A DNA stretch of 64,000 nucleotides from Natronosporangium hydrolyticum (GCF_016925615.1 NZ_CP070499.1:3224001-3288000), one strand, 5' to 3'. Positions 7,377-16,697 are shown, counted from the first letter of the stretch. The notes: generated from the letters alone by a model not told the origin. Numbers and translations are program-made.

Positions 7377-8687
7377 ATGAGTAGCCTCCCGCACCTTCGA
7401 CCCAATGGAGCACAGATGAGCGCAAACCACACTCGACAGACGGAGGACTTCTCCGCACTGAGAGCATCGATGGTTGACGACCTCCGCGAACTGGAGATGG
7501 TCACCACCGAACCGGTTGCCGCGGCGCTGCTTGCCGTCCCCCGGCACCTGTTCGCCGCCGGCGAGCCGCCCGAGACGGTGCACGATGTGAACGCCACACT
7601 GGCGCCGAAACTCGCGCCCGACGGTACGAAGCTCAGCGTGATCTCGGCACCGCACATCCAGGCAGCAATGCTGGAGCAGGCGCAGATCAAGCCTGGAATG
7701 AACGTTCTTGAGGTCGGAAGCGGCGGCTACAACGCGGCGTTGCTGGCCGAACTGGTCGGCCCAAACGGGGCTGTAACCACCGTTGACATTGATCCGGAGA
7801 TCTGCGAACTGGCACGGTCCCGGCTCGACATCGCCGGGTACCGGCACGTGCGGGTGCTACAAGCGGACGCGGAGCATGGCGTACCCGAACGGGCACCCTA
7901 CGACCGCATCATCGTCACCGTCGGCGCGGCGGACCTTCCGCCAGCCTGGATCCACCAGCTGCACCCGGAAGGCAGGATGGTGGTGCCACTGCAATTCGCC
8001 GGGATCACCCGCCTGGTCGCCTTCGACCACAACGGCGCAGGCGGGCTGATTAGCCGAAGCTACCGGCTCGGCAGCTTCGTGCCGATGCAGGGCGACGGCG
8101 CCCAGGATGAGCACCTGGTACCGATCAACGGTGCTGTGACGCTCCGGGTGGACCAGGCCGCGACGGCGGAAACACTCGATGTGGCTGCGCTGCGCAAGGC
8201 AGTTCATACGCCGAGGATCGCCCGCTGGTCCGGGACCGCATTCGACTTCCCGGACGAACTCGACCTGTTCCTGCTCACCTGTGAGCCGGAGATTCCGATG
8301 TATGTGCTGTACGCAGGCGAGAGCCTGGTGGAGCAGGAGGTTTTCACTCCCGCGGCCCTACGGGGTGCGCCCACGCTGGTCGATGGTGGAAGCTTCGGCT
8401 ACCGCAGCAAGCGCACGAACAACCAGATCGGGGCCGCCCCCGGCTCCGGCGGCGGCAGGCGTTACGAGGAGCAGACCGCTGGGTTCGAAAGCGGAGTGGT
8501 CGCCTACGGCCCCAACGCGGAGACGGTCGCAGACCAGTACCTGCAGCTGCTGCGCCGCTGGGCGCGAGACTACCGGCGCCGCTGCGCCGCACGCATCGAG
8601 TATCACCCCAACAGCTCAGACGTCGGCCACGTCAACGGGTGGCGGACCAACAAGAAGCACGGCACCGTCACCGTCAACTGGCCCTAA
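7377..8687 (+). CDS. PCMT-like O-methyltransferase 2, FxLD system type
   Basis: A second PCMT-related enzyme 44 bp after the first; 436 residues from ATG 7377 (GGGAG 5 bases upstream), or 423 from ATG 7416 (GGAG 5 bases upstream); both starts are plausible. PRHLF is at 56-60 and SAM motif I reads VLEVGSGGYNAALL (110-123), one residue shorter than in the other two paralogues (GTGYN). I believe this shortened form is usual for FxLD-system methyltransferases. PYDRIIVTVGAA follows, then a long C-terminal extension with SFGYRSKRTNNQIG. It lies directly before the precursor gene, so it is the best candidate to act on the peptide. Confidence 0.85.
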   Translation: MSSLPHLRPNGAQMSANHTRQTEDFSALRASMVDDLRELEMVTTEPVAAALLAVPRHLFAAGEPPETVHDVNATLAPKLAPDGTKLSVISAPHIQAAMLEQAQIKPGMNVLEVGSGGYNAALLAELVGPNGAVTTVDIDPEICELARSRLDIAGYRHVRVLQADAEHGVPERAPYDRIIVTVGAADLPPAWIHQLHPEGRMVVPLQFAGITRLVAFDHNGAGGLISRSYRLGSFVPMQGDGAQDEHLVPINGAVTLRVDQAATAETLDVAALRKAVHTPRIARWSGTAFDFPDELDLFLLTCEPEIPMYVLYAGESLVEQEVFTPAALRGAPTLVDGGSFGYRSKRTNNQIGAAPGSGGGRRYEEQTAGFESGVVAYGPNAETVADQYLQLLRRWARDYRRRCAARIEYHPNSSDVGHVNGWRTNKKHGTVTVNWP

Positions 8688-8735
8688 CCATCTAATAACG
8701 ACGTTCGTGATCCCGTCTGCCTTGAGGAGGTAGTC

Positions 8736-8933
8736 ATGTCGAATGCGCTCGACCAGACAGATACCACGAAGAGTCATCCCGCCAGGGACGGCGAGCAAGC
8801 TGGAGCCGACGACTGGGAGCTTGACATCAAGTTCATCGAAGCAGGCGATGCTGTCAAACACCTCATCTACATGACCAACGATCAGTGCGGCACGACCTGC
8901 CAGTCGGCCTGCACTAACACCTGCCCGTCTTAG
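8736..8933 (+). CDS. FxLD-type lanthipeptide precursor (WxLD variant)
   Basis: A 65-residue peptide with a strong GAGGAGG site. The leader (about 1-45) is acidic and carries WELDIKFIE at 27-35, which matches the FxLD leader motif except that Trp replaces Phe. The C-terminal core region holds all four Cys (51, 55, 59, 63) and Thr/Ser at 47, 53, 54, 57, 60, 62 and 65, ending CQSACTNTCPS, ideal for lanthionine and methyllanthionine rings. A single core-proximal Asp (D49 in TNDQC) is a plausible target for the PCMT-like enzymes. No export gene or protease lies in the window, so the leader-removal step is not visible. Confidence 0.9.
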   Translation: MSNALDQTDTTKSHPARDGEQAGADDWELDIKFIEAGDAVKHLIYMTNDQCGTTCQSACTNTCPS

Positions 8934-8947
8934 GAAGGACGATGCGG

Positions 8948-8989
8948 GCTGGGGTGCCTGGACGGCGGCTACCGCCCAGGCGCCCCAGC
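8948..8989 (+). terminator. Strong hairpin between precursor and LanB (attenuator candidate)
   Basis: Positions 8948-8961 pair with 8976-8989 (14 bp with one G-U) around a 14-base loop. There is no T-run. The place, just after the precursor stop and before the LanB ribosome binding site, suits partial termination or mRNA stabilisation giving more precursor than enzyme. Confidence 0.55.
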
Positions 8990-9002
8990 AGGGGAAGGAG
9001 CG

Positions 9003-12000
9003 GTGGTGTATCGGTACCTCGACGCGTTGGTTGTTCGCTGCGCGGTGGGCCCGACTGGTCGCCAGCTACCCCACTGGCCTGACCTGACCGGGCAGCAAGG
9101 ATTGACAGCGTGGCCGCAGTGGCTTCGGCAGGTCCTGGCGCAGCCCGAATTCTCAGCGGCGCTGGAGCACGCCAGCCCGGTGCTCGCTGCTCGGGCACGG
9201 GCGGTGAGTGCCGGCGGTCCGCTGTCTGACCGGGGCACCCGCCGCGTGGTGTTTTCGGTCATGCGTTACCTGCTACGCGCCAGCGGCCGAGCGACCCCAT
9301 ACGGCCTGTTTGCCGGGGTGGCCCCCGGGGCGGTGGCTGCCAGCGGGGTAGCGCACGTTGGCCACGGTCACCGTGCGGTTGTGCGTGTGCGTGCCGAATG
9401 GATGGCTGCACTGATCGACCGGCTGGAGGCCGACCCTGATCTGCAGCCGCTGTTGCGGGTGCGCGCCAACAACCTGCTGGCCGAACGCGGCGGCCGGTTT
9501 GTGCTGGCGAACCCGGCGGGGCAAACCCCGGACCGAGTACCGACCCAGCAGCTGGTGCGCGCCACTGGCCCGGTCCGGGCGGCGTTGCAGCTCGCCCACA
9601 ATCCGAGGGTTGTGTATGAGCTGGTGGGCAAGCTCGTTGACGAGTTCGAGGTGGCCGCTACCACCGCCGGAGACCTGCTGGCTCAGATGGTTCGGCACCG
9701 TCTGCTGGTGACCAGTCTGAGGCCGCCGATGACGGTCACCGATCCGCTAGGTTGGATCACCGCCGAGGTGGAGAAACTGCTGGCTGACGCGGCTTCAAGC
9801 ACCGCGGCGCCGGCCAGGGATCTCATGGACGGGCTGGGCACTGCCGCAGACCAGGTTTCCCACCGTGAGACGTCGGTGAGCTGGGCAAATTCTCGGCGGC
9901 GGCAGGTCGTCGATGCGCTCAACACGGTGAACCCGGCCAGCGAGGCATCCGTAGCGGTTGACCTGCGGCTGGACGCCACCGTGGCGGTGCCGCACACCGT
10001 GATGGATGAGGCAGCTCGTGCGGCGGGGCTGCTGGTCCGCCTCGCCCGCCCCACCACTGCCGGCTGGGTTGATTGGCATGGCCGGTTCCTCGAGCGCTAC
10101 GGCCCTCGCGGGGTCGTCCCCGTTCTGCAGGCGGTCGACCCCGATACCGGACTCGGCTACCCGGCCGGCTACCACGGCACCCCGCCCGTGCCGGCGGCCA
10201 CTGTGACCGACCGGGACCGCGTCCTGCTGGCGATCGCACAGCAGGCCGCCCTCACCGGCCGGCACGAGATCGAGTTGGACGAGACCACCATCGGCGAACT
10301 CGCCGGGGCGAAGCCGGTGACCTCGATCCAGCCCAGCACCGAACTGACCGTCGGCATACACGCCCCCACGATCCGGGCGGTGGAGCAGGGCGAGTTTCGG
10401 CTGGCGATCGTGGGAGTGTCCCGCCGAGCGGGCACCACCACAGGCCGGTTCCTGGACATGCTCGAGACGGGCGACCGTGAGCGGATCGCCGACCAGTATT
10501 CGGCGCTGCCGACGCTCACCCGCGGCGCGCTGCTGGCACAGGTCTCGGCCGCGACCCCGTACACGGTCACCGAGGACGTTGCCCGCGCCCCGCAGGTGAT
10601 GTCGCACCTGATCCCGGTTGGCGAGTACCACGACAACCGGGGCGACATCATCGCGTTGGATGACCTCGCGGTCACCGCCGACGAGCAGCGTCTCTACCTG
10701 GTGTCGATGTCGCGCCGTCGGGTTGTCGAACCGGTCGTGCTCAACGCGGTCGAGCTGGTGCATCACACCCTGCCGATTGTGCGGTTCCTGGTCGAGATCC
10801 CCACCGCAGTGTCCACCCCGTGTGTCGCGTTCGACTGGGGCCCGGCTGCTGCGAGGTTGCCGTTCCTGCCCGGGCTGCGGCATGGGCGAACGATCCTGTC
10901 CCCGGCCCGGTGGCTCCTACCGGCAGCCGCGCTGCCCGCCCCGGGCGGGACGTGGCAGGAGTGGAGCCGCTCGCTGGCCGCCTGGCGGGCGGAGACAACC
11001 TGCCCGGCCACGGTGTACCTCGGCGACGGGGACCAGCGCATCCGGCTGGACCTGGCCGAACCAGCGCACCAGGCGCTGCTACGCGACCACCTGGCTCGTC
11101 ACGGCACCGCGGCGTTTCGGGCCGCCCCGGCCGAGGATGCTGCTGGGTGGATCGGCGGGCGTCCGCACGAGATCGTCATCCCCCTGGTGGTTGACGTCGA
11201 GCCGACGCCGCCGCCGCAGCTTGCGGACCCGATCGAGCCGGTGACCGTCCGCGACCACGGGCATCTGCCCGGCTGCGGCGGCCGCGTCTACGCCAAGCTC
11301 TACGGTCACCCCGACCGGCAGACCACCATCCTCACCGAGTACCTGCCGTTGCTGCTCGACCAGCTCGGCGGCGGCTGCCGGTGGTGGTTCCTGCGCTATG
11401 GCGACCCGGAACCCCACCTGCGACTACGGGTAACCGGCCCTGCCGACCCGGCCACGGTCGGGGCCTGGGCGCAGCGGTTGCGCCGCGCCGGTCTCGCGAG
11501 CCGGGTCGTGTTCGACACCGACTACCCCGAAACCGCCCGGTTCGGCGGCACCGACGCCCTCGCCGCAGCTGAGGAGGTCTTCGCCGCCGACTCCGCCGCC
11601 GCGATCGCCCAGCTGACGGCCGCCGACAACCGGCAGGGCCCTGATGCTGCGGCGTTGACGGCAGCGAGCTTGCTCGACCTCATCATCGCCTTCATCGGCG
11701 ACGGTACCGAGGCGATGCGGTGGGCTATCGACCACACGCGGGCGCACCGGCCGGCGCCGCCGCGAGCTGTCTACGACCAGGCAGTTCTGCTGGCCAACCC
11801 CCACAACCAAGCCGAACTCGCCGGGTTTCCCGGAGGTGCACGCGTTCTGGCGAGCTGGCAGCAGCGGCGGCGGGCGCTGACCGCCTACCGCGACAGGCTG
11901 CGGACCTGCGGCGCCTTCCCTCCCGAAGTGCTGTTGCCGGATCTGCTGCACCTGCACCACACCCGAATGGCAGGCCCCGACCTGGAAGCCGAACGCCGCT

Positions 12001-12071
12001 GCCTGCACCTGGTACGCGCCGCCGCGCTGAGCTGGACCATCCGAAGCAGCAACGGCCATGACCCCACCTAA
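9003..12071 (+). CDS. Class I lanthipeptide dehydratase LanB (full length)
   Basis: 1022 residues, GTG start (9003 or 9006) behind GGAAGGAG. The large N-terminal part (about 1-720) is the lantibiotic dehydratase domain: it opens RYLDALVVR and has the conserved FSVMRYLLRASGRATPYGLF segment. The C-terminal third (about 750-1015) is the SpaB_C elimination domain with WWFLRYGDPEPHLRLR near 793-808. Known LanB enzymes glutamylate Ser/Thr of the precursor using glutamyl-tRNA and eliminate glutamate to give Dha/Dhb. Both halves are present in one chain, unlike split thiopeptide enzymes. It overlaps LanC by 14 bases. Confidence 0.95.
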   Translation: MVYRYLDALVVRCAVGPTGRQLPHWPDLTGQQGLTAWPQWLRQVLAQPEFSAALEHASPVLAARARAVSAGGPLSDRGTRRVVFSVMRYLLRASGRATPYGLFAGVAPGAVAASGVAHVGHGHRAVVRVRAEWMAALIDRLEADPDLQPLLRVRANNLLAERGGRFVLANPAGQTPDRVPTQQLVRATGPVRAALQLAHNPRVVYELVGKLVDEFEVAATTAGDLLAQMVRHRLLVTSLRPPMTVTDPLGWITAEVEKLLADAASSTAAPARDLMDGLGTAADQVSHRETSVSWANSRRRQVVDALNTVNPASEASVAVDLRLDATVAVPHTVMDEAARAAGLLVRLARPTTAGWVDWHGRFLERYGPRGVVPVLQAVDPDTGLGYPAGYHGTPPVPAATVTDRDRVLLAIAQQAALTGRHEIELDETTIGELAGAKPVTSIQPSTELTVGIHAPTIRAVEQGEFRLAIVGVSRRAGTTTGRFLDMLETGDRERIADQYSALPTLTRGALLAQVSAATPYTVTEDVARAPQVMSHLIPVGEYHDNRGDIIALDDLAVTADEQRLYLVSMSRRRVVEPVVLNAVELVHHTLPIVRFLVEIPTAVSTPCVAFDWGPAAARLPFLPGLRHGRTILSPARWLLPAAALPAPGGTWQEWSRSLAAWRAETTCPATVYLGDGDQRIRLDLAEPAHQALLRDHLARHGTAAFRAAPAEDAAGWIGGRPHEIVIPLVVDVEPTPPPQLADPIEPVTVRDHGHLPGCGGRVYAKLYGHPDRQTTILTEYLPLLLDQLGGGCRWWFLRYGDPEPHLRLRVTGPADPATVGAWAQRLRRAGLASRVVFDTDYPETARFGGTDALAAAEEVFAADSAAAIAQLTAADNRQGPDAAALTAASLLDLIIAFIGDGTEAMRWAIDHTRAHRPAPPRAVYDQAVLLANPHNQAELAGFPGGARVLASWQQRRRALTAYRDRLRTCGAFPPEVLLPDLLHLHHTRMAGPDLEAERRCLHLVRAAALSWTIRSSNGHDPT

Positions 12072-13302
12072 CCCGGCCGCGCTAGCCGCAGCCGAACAAG
12101 TCGCCGACGCCTTCGCCCAACCCCGCCACGTCCGCTACCTCACCACCAGCGGCCGGGCACGGCCGCAGTCGCTTGCCGGCGGCGCGGTCGGCATCGCCCT
12201 GCTACACCTCGAACGCCTATGCTCCGGCCACGGCGACGAGACCACCGCACACACTTGGTTGTCCCACGCCGCCGCCGAACCCGTGAGCGCGGGCGACAAC
12301 GCGAACCTGTTCCACGGCGCCCCGGCCCTCGCGTTCGCCCTCCACGTCGCCGCGGCCCTCAGCGGCCGGTACCACCGCACCCTCGCAGCACTCGACGACA
12401 AGACCATTGCCATCACCCGAGGCCGCCTGGCCGCCGCCCGCTCCCGCATCAACCGCGGCGACCGGCTCCCGATGCGTGAGTTCGACCTTGTCCACGGTCT
12501 CACCGGACTCGGCGCCTACCACCTGGCCCAACACCCCGACCACCCCGTCACCCGCGAAGTGCTCACATACCTCGTCCGGATCACCCAGCCCTCGGCAACG
12601 GCACGCAAACCCGGCGGCGACGATCTCCCTGCGTGGTGGCTGGCCAGCGGCCTCAACGGCAACCCGGATCCGCAGGCGTATCCGCAGGGGCACGGCAACC
12701 TCGGCGTCGCGCACGGCATCAGCGCGGTCGTCGCCCTGCTCTCCCTGGCAATCCTGCGTGGGCTGCCGGTACCCGGCGCTCGGCAGGCGCTCGCCGACCT
12801 GTGCGGTTGGATCGACCGGTGGTGCCAGGACAGTGAAACCGCCCCCTGGTGGCCCGGCTTTGTGACGACCAGCCAGGTCCACGGCTCCCAGCCGCCGGCC
12901 CGGCCCCGGCCGTCGTGGTGCTACGGCATCGCCGGCACCGCCCGCGCGCAGCAACTGGCCGGCATGGCTATGGCCGACACCACACGCCAGCACCTGGCCG
13001 AGGCGGCGATGCTGGCCACGCTGCGTGACCCGCATCAGCTGGCCCAGCTTCCCGAAATCGGGCTGTGCCACGGAAAAGCTGGCCTCCTCCAGGCCGGATG
13101 GCGTATGGCCGCCGACGCCGAAGACCCTCACCTCGCCACCACACTCGGCAGTCTCACCGACGAACTCATCACCCAACTGTCGGGCCAGGTCGACGACCCC
13201 GACCTCATGGACGGCACCACCGGCGCCGCCTTAGCCCTGCACACCATCGGCACCGGAACCGGCCCATCCTCCGGCTGGGACACATTCCTCCTGCTGACCT
13301 AA
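12058..13302 (+). CDS. Lanthipeptide cyclase LanC
   Basis: 414 residues starting inside the LanB gene. The zinc ligands of LanC enzymes are visible: C288 in SWCYG, and C337-H338 in GLCHGKAG. N-terminal toroid features (SLAGGAVGIALLHLE, LFHGAPALAFAL, FDLVHGLTGLGAY) and HGNLGVAHGISAVVALL match the family; length is usual. It adds Cys thiols to the dehydrated residues made by LanB. Overlap with lanB implies coupled translation and a LanB-LanC complex. Membrane association is typical but not evident from sequence. Confidence 0.93.
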   Translation: MTPPNPAALAAAEQVADAFAQPRHVRYLTTSGRARPQSLAGGAVGIALLHLERLCSGHGDETTAHTWLSHAAAEPVSAGDNANLFHGAPALAFALHVAAALSGRYHRTLAALDDKTIAITRGRLAAARSRINRGDRLPMREFDLVHGLTGLGAYHLAQHPDHPVTREVLTYLVRITQPSATARKPGGDDLPAWWLASGLNGNPDPQAYPQGHGNLGVAHGISAVVALLSLAILRGLPVPGARQALADLCGWIDRWCQDSETAPWWPGFVTTSQVHGSQPPARPRPSWCYGIAGTARAQQLAGMAMADTTRQHLAEAAMLATLRDPHQLAQLPEIGLCHGKAGLLQAGWRMAADAEDPHLATTLGSLTDELITQLSGQVDDPDLMDGTTGAALALHTIGTGTGPSSGWDTFLLLT

Positions 13303-13320
13303 CACCCCTTCGGAGCGACC

Positions 13321-14160
13321 GTGACCCCACCCCTGTGGCGCCAGTTCGACATCGAATTCCCCGACTACAGCCGCGCCGAACCCGCCGCCGTCACCCACCT
13401 GGCCCCGCTTCTCACCACCACCGAAGCAGACGGGCTGATCGACGGATGGTGGTTCATCCGCAAACGACCGTGCTGGCGGATGCGCTACCTGCCCACCGAC
13501 AACCCCCCAACCATTCAGGAACACCTTCGCGCCGCTCTCGGCCGCCTCCAGCAGGCACAACACATCACCCGGGCAACCGAGGTCATCTACGAACCCGAAA
13601 CCCGCGCATTCGGCGGCCCTGAAGCGATGGCCGTCGCCCACCAGCTGTGGCACCGCGACAGCCGAAACCTACTGGCCCACCTCGCCGCAACCACCGACGA
13701 ACCCGCACGCCACCGCCGGGAACTGCCGCTGCTGCTGTACAGCACGATGCTGCGCGCCGCCGGCCTCGACTGGTACGAGCAGGGCGACGTCTGGGCGAGA
13801 GTCGCCCGCAGCCGCCCACCGGCCGCTGTCGGCGACCGTCCCAACCTCACAGCGACGATGCGACGCCTCTTGACCGTCGACACAGACGATCTCACCCGAT
13901 CCAGCAGGGCCACCGCAGGGCTTGCTGACTGGACGGCCGCCTACGCCGACGCCGGCCGCAACCTCGCCCGGCTCAACGCCGGAGGGTTCCTTGAACGCGG
14001 CCTACGCCACGTTCTCGCCCACCACATCGTGTTCGCATTCAACCGGATCGGCCTGCCCGCCGCCACACAAGCCGTCCTCGCCGCAACCGCCTCCGAAGTG
14101 TTCTTCGACGACCCGCCGCAGCCACAGCATCCCCGGTCGGCTTCGGCAGGGTTGTCGTGA
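13321..14160 (+). CDS. Stand-alone SpaB_C / thiopeptide-type bacteriocin biosynthesis protein
   Basis: 279 residues beginning MTPPLWRQFDIEFPDYSRAE, followed by DGWWFIRKRPCWRMRY, the counterpart of the WFFxRYxDPxxHLRLR strand of SpaB_C domains, and by YEPETRAFGGPEAMAVAHQLWHRDS-like sequence typical of the thiopeptide-type bacteriocin biosynthesis domain family. In other clusters such proteins carry out glutamate elimination or act on the leader. Here the LanB already has its own SpaB_C domain, so this second copy could process other residues or be a scaffold. It starts 18 bp after lanC and overlaps the next gene by 4 bases (GTGA). Confidence 0.85.
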   Translation: MTPPLWRQFDIEFPDYSRAEPAAVTHLAPLLTTTEADGLIDGWWFIRKRPCWRMRYLPTDNPPTIQEHLRAALGRLQQAQHITRATEVIYEPETRAFGGPEAMAVAHQLWHRDSRNLLAHLAATTDEPARHRRELPLLLYSTMLRAAGLDWYEQGDVWARVARSRPPAAVGDRPNLTATMRRLLTVDTDDLTRSSRATAGLADWTAAYADAGRNLARLNAGGFLERGLRHVLAHHIVFAFNRIGLPAATQAVLAATASEVFFDDPPQPQHPRSASAGLS

Positions 14161-15299
14161 TCGACCCAACCGGGCCGACCGCCCGCAGGTTCCCGATCGT
14201 CGCCCGGCCCCGGCCGGCGTGCCAACCCCTAATTCGAAGGGTCCGCGACCTGCGCCACCGAGCCGCCGCCGCGGTTGACCAGCAGGACCGCACCGCGGCG
14301 ACCGTGGTGTTCAACCTCTCCGCGCTTCTAGCCTCAGACTGCGGGCAACCAGCCCTGGCGTACCGGTGGTGCCAACACCTTGCCCACATGCTGCTTCGCC
14401 GACCGCCGCAGAATCCCAAGCAAGCCATCGCTAGCCTCGAACCCATCGTGAACCTCGCCAGGTTACGCACCCGCGCCGGCGACGGGCCCGGCGCATGGTC
14501 GCTGCTGGAAACCCTGCACCAAGCCATCACCACCCGCACCGACATCAACATCGACGGCATCCACATTCCCGCAGCCTGCCTCACCCGGACCCCCGACTTG
14601 CACCGGGAACTGTCCACCTGGCTTTGGACGGTGCTGCTCGCAGACGGCGGCCGTGCCCTCACCCTGGCCGGCCGATGGGCTGAGGCCCACCGGCGGCTCG
14701 AACAACACCGAGGCGTCGGAAGGCGCATGCTCGACGGCCGCCAAATCGCTGTCCTCGCTCACGCGGTCGCAGGCGACCACGACACCGCGCTCACACTTCT
14801 GGAAGACACTGAGCGCGGGGAAGCCTGGGAGGCCGCGGTCACCACTTGCCTAACCATGCTGTGCCGACCCAGCAGCGCCGGCCCCGCCGATCTACGCACT
14901 GTCAGGCAGCAGCTCGAACCGCCACCGGCGGAACTGGTGGTCTTCCACACCCGCCTGGGCCTGTGCCTACTCGATGCACTGCCGTCCAACGCACTCTCGG
15001 CCGTCCCCTACATCGCCGCCGGCCTGCTCCGCCATGCCGTCACCGACGGATATGCCGCACGCGACCTGCTGAACCATCCTCTATGCCGCAGCATCGCCAC
15101 CGGCCAGCAACTTCAAGCTCTCACCGACGTGGTGGGTGCATGCGGGCTCGACGCCGGCGCGATCCCCGCCGATTCACTCGGCGACATCACCGCCGCCCTC
15201 GACCAAGCAGGAACGCTGCTGGCCGGCCCGGGTCACGGAAACCAGATAGCAGCGACGCTGCCAGCGCGCAGCGCCCTTACAAACCGAGCCACTTCGTGA
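14157..15299 (+). CDS. Uncharacterised helical-repeat protein of the lanthipeptide cluster
   Basis: 380 residues, GTG start overlapping the previous stop. The sequence is made of Ala/Leu-rich helical stretches resembling TPR arrays (for example RTAATVVFNLSALLASDCGQPALAYRWCQHLAHML and DGGRALTLAGRWAEAHRRLEQH-like segments, shown here only in part). No DNA-binding or catalytic motif is seen. Its tight coupling to the RiPP enzymes suggests a role in the same pathway, as a scaffold, regulator or immunity component. I do not recognise a named family. Confidence 0.6.
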   Translation: MIDPTGPTARRFPIVARPRPACQPLIRRVRDLRHRAAAAVDQQDRTAATVVFNLSALLASDCGQPALAYRWCQHLAHMLLRRPPQNPKQAIASLEPIVNLARLRTRAGDGPGAWSLLETLHQAITTRTDINIDGIHIPAACLTRTPDLHRELSTWLWTVLLADGGRALTLAGRWAEAHRRLEQHRGVGRRMLDGRQIAVLAHAVAGDHDTALTLLEDTERGEAWEAAVTTCLTMLCRPSSAGPADLRTVRQQLEPPPAELVVFHTRLGLCLLDALPSNALSAVPYIAAGLLRHAVTDGYAARDLLNHPLCRSIATGQQLQALTDVVGACGLDAGAIPADSLGDITAALDQAGTLLAGPGHGNQIAATLPARSALTNRATS

Positions 15300-15419
15300 C
15301 GACTGCCCTGGTTCCAGCCGGTGTATCCACCAGCCAATGTCTGCTCCGCCGACAGCCATCATCCAGCCGACCACGGACGGCGTTCCACATCGCCTGTACC
15401 GACTCCAGAGAGGCCAACC

Positions 15420-16616
15420 TTGGACGACATCAACTGGCAGCCGCACGCGGCGAACCTCGCCAAGGACCTCACCGACATAGGCGCGATCCGCGACCCGGAC
15501 TGGGCGGTGACGTTCGCCGCCACCCCCCGACATGTGTTCGTACCACGCTTCTACCAGATGGACGAGTTCAACCAGCCCCGGACGCTCGTCGACAGCGCAG
15601 ACTCCGTTGAGCAGGATCGCCCGCTGGAGACGATCTACAGCGATCAGGTCCTCGTCACCCACTATCAAGTGCTTGACGGGAAGATGCCCGACGGGCAGGA
15701 AATCCGTACCGCGACCAGCTCCGCCTCCATGCCGAGCATCGTCGCCACGATGCTCGACCGCCTCACAGTCCAGGTTGGGCAGCGGGTGCTGGAGATCGGC
15801 ACCGGCACCGGCTACAACGCCGCGCTGCTCGCGAACCGACTCGGTGATGAACATGTCACGAGCATCGAGGTTGAACCAGAGACCGCCGCCGAGGCCGCCG
15901 AACACCTCCACACCGCCGGGCTCCGGCCGGCGCTTGTCGTCGGCGACGGCGCGGCCGGTCACCCAGCACGGGCCCCGTATGACCGGATCATTGCCACCTG
16001 CGCTGCCGACCGCATCCCGTCGGCGTGGATCGACCAGCTCGCCGATGGCGGGATCATCGTCGCTCCACTCGCCGTCGGCGGGATGCTGGTGGTGCTGCAT
16101 AAGACCAGCCTGGGGACGGTGTCTGGCCGGGTAGATGCGCAGCCCGTAGGTTTCATGCCGCTGCGGCCAGCCGGGCAACACATGCCCGACGGCTGGGTCG
16201 CCGACATCCCCAACACGCGGCTCGAGCACCACACAACGACGTGCGTTGAGCCCCAAGCCTGGGCCGACCCCAACTTTCAGCTGTGGCTGGGTTTACACCG
16301 GCCCGGGATGCAGACCTCGCTCTGGCTGGATGATGCCGGCGGCTACTACGCCAGCGGCGTGTACACCGCAACCGGCCGGGCAACAGTCGACTACACCGCA
16401 GGAGCCAGCGGAGACTGGCCGGTTACGCAGGACAGCGAGCGGGTGTGGGACACGGTCGAGGCAGCATGGGTCACCTGGCAGCAGCACGGCCGACCGGACC
16501 GCACCCGGATCGGGATCACCGCACAGGTCGACGGCGACCAGTACGCGTGGATCGACGACCAGGACGGTCCGATGCGTTGGCCACTGCCCACACCCAAACC
16601 CTGCTACGGCACGTAA
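15420..16616 (+). CDS. PCMT-like O-methyltransferase 3
   Basis: 398 residues from TTG 15420, preferred because AGAGAGG lies 6-7 bases upstream and because the N-terminus then lines up with the two paralogues; a GTG at 15321 would add 33 unlikely residues. TPRHVFVP is at 35-42, motif I VLEIGTGTGYNAALL at 123-137, and APYDRIIATCAADRIPSAW follows. It is clearly diverged from the first two enzymes, with about 35 extra residues between PRHVF and motif I. A third PCMT-type enzyme suggests more than one carboxyl or Asp modification, or a different substrate. Confidence 0.85.
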   Translation: MDDINWQPHAANLAKDLTDIGAIRDPDWAVTFAATPRHVFVPRFYQMDEFNQPRTLVDSADSVEQDRPLETIYSDQVLVTHYQVLDGKMPDGQEIRTATSSASMPSIVATMLDRLTVQVGQRVLEIGTGTGYNAALLANRLGDEHVTSIEVEPETAAEAAEHLHTAGLRPALVVGDGAAGHPARAPYDRIIATCAADRIPSAWIDQLADGGIIVAPLAVGGMLVVLHKTSLGTVSGRVDAQPVGFMPLRPAGQHMPDGWVADIPNTRLEHHTTTCVEPQAWADPNFQLWLGLHRPGMQTSLWLDDAGGYYASGVYTATGRATVDYTAGASGDWPVTQDSERVWDTVEAAWVTWQQHGRPDRTRIGITAQVDGDQYAWIDDQDGPMRWPLPTPKPCYGT

Positions 16617-16697
16617 TCTCGCTAGCCGAGCCGCCTACCCGGGGCGAGGTGATCCCGCTGGACGAGACCAGTGAGCCGTGAGGAGGATTGCCCGCCC

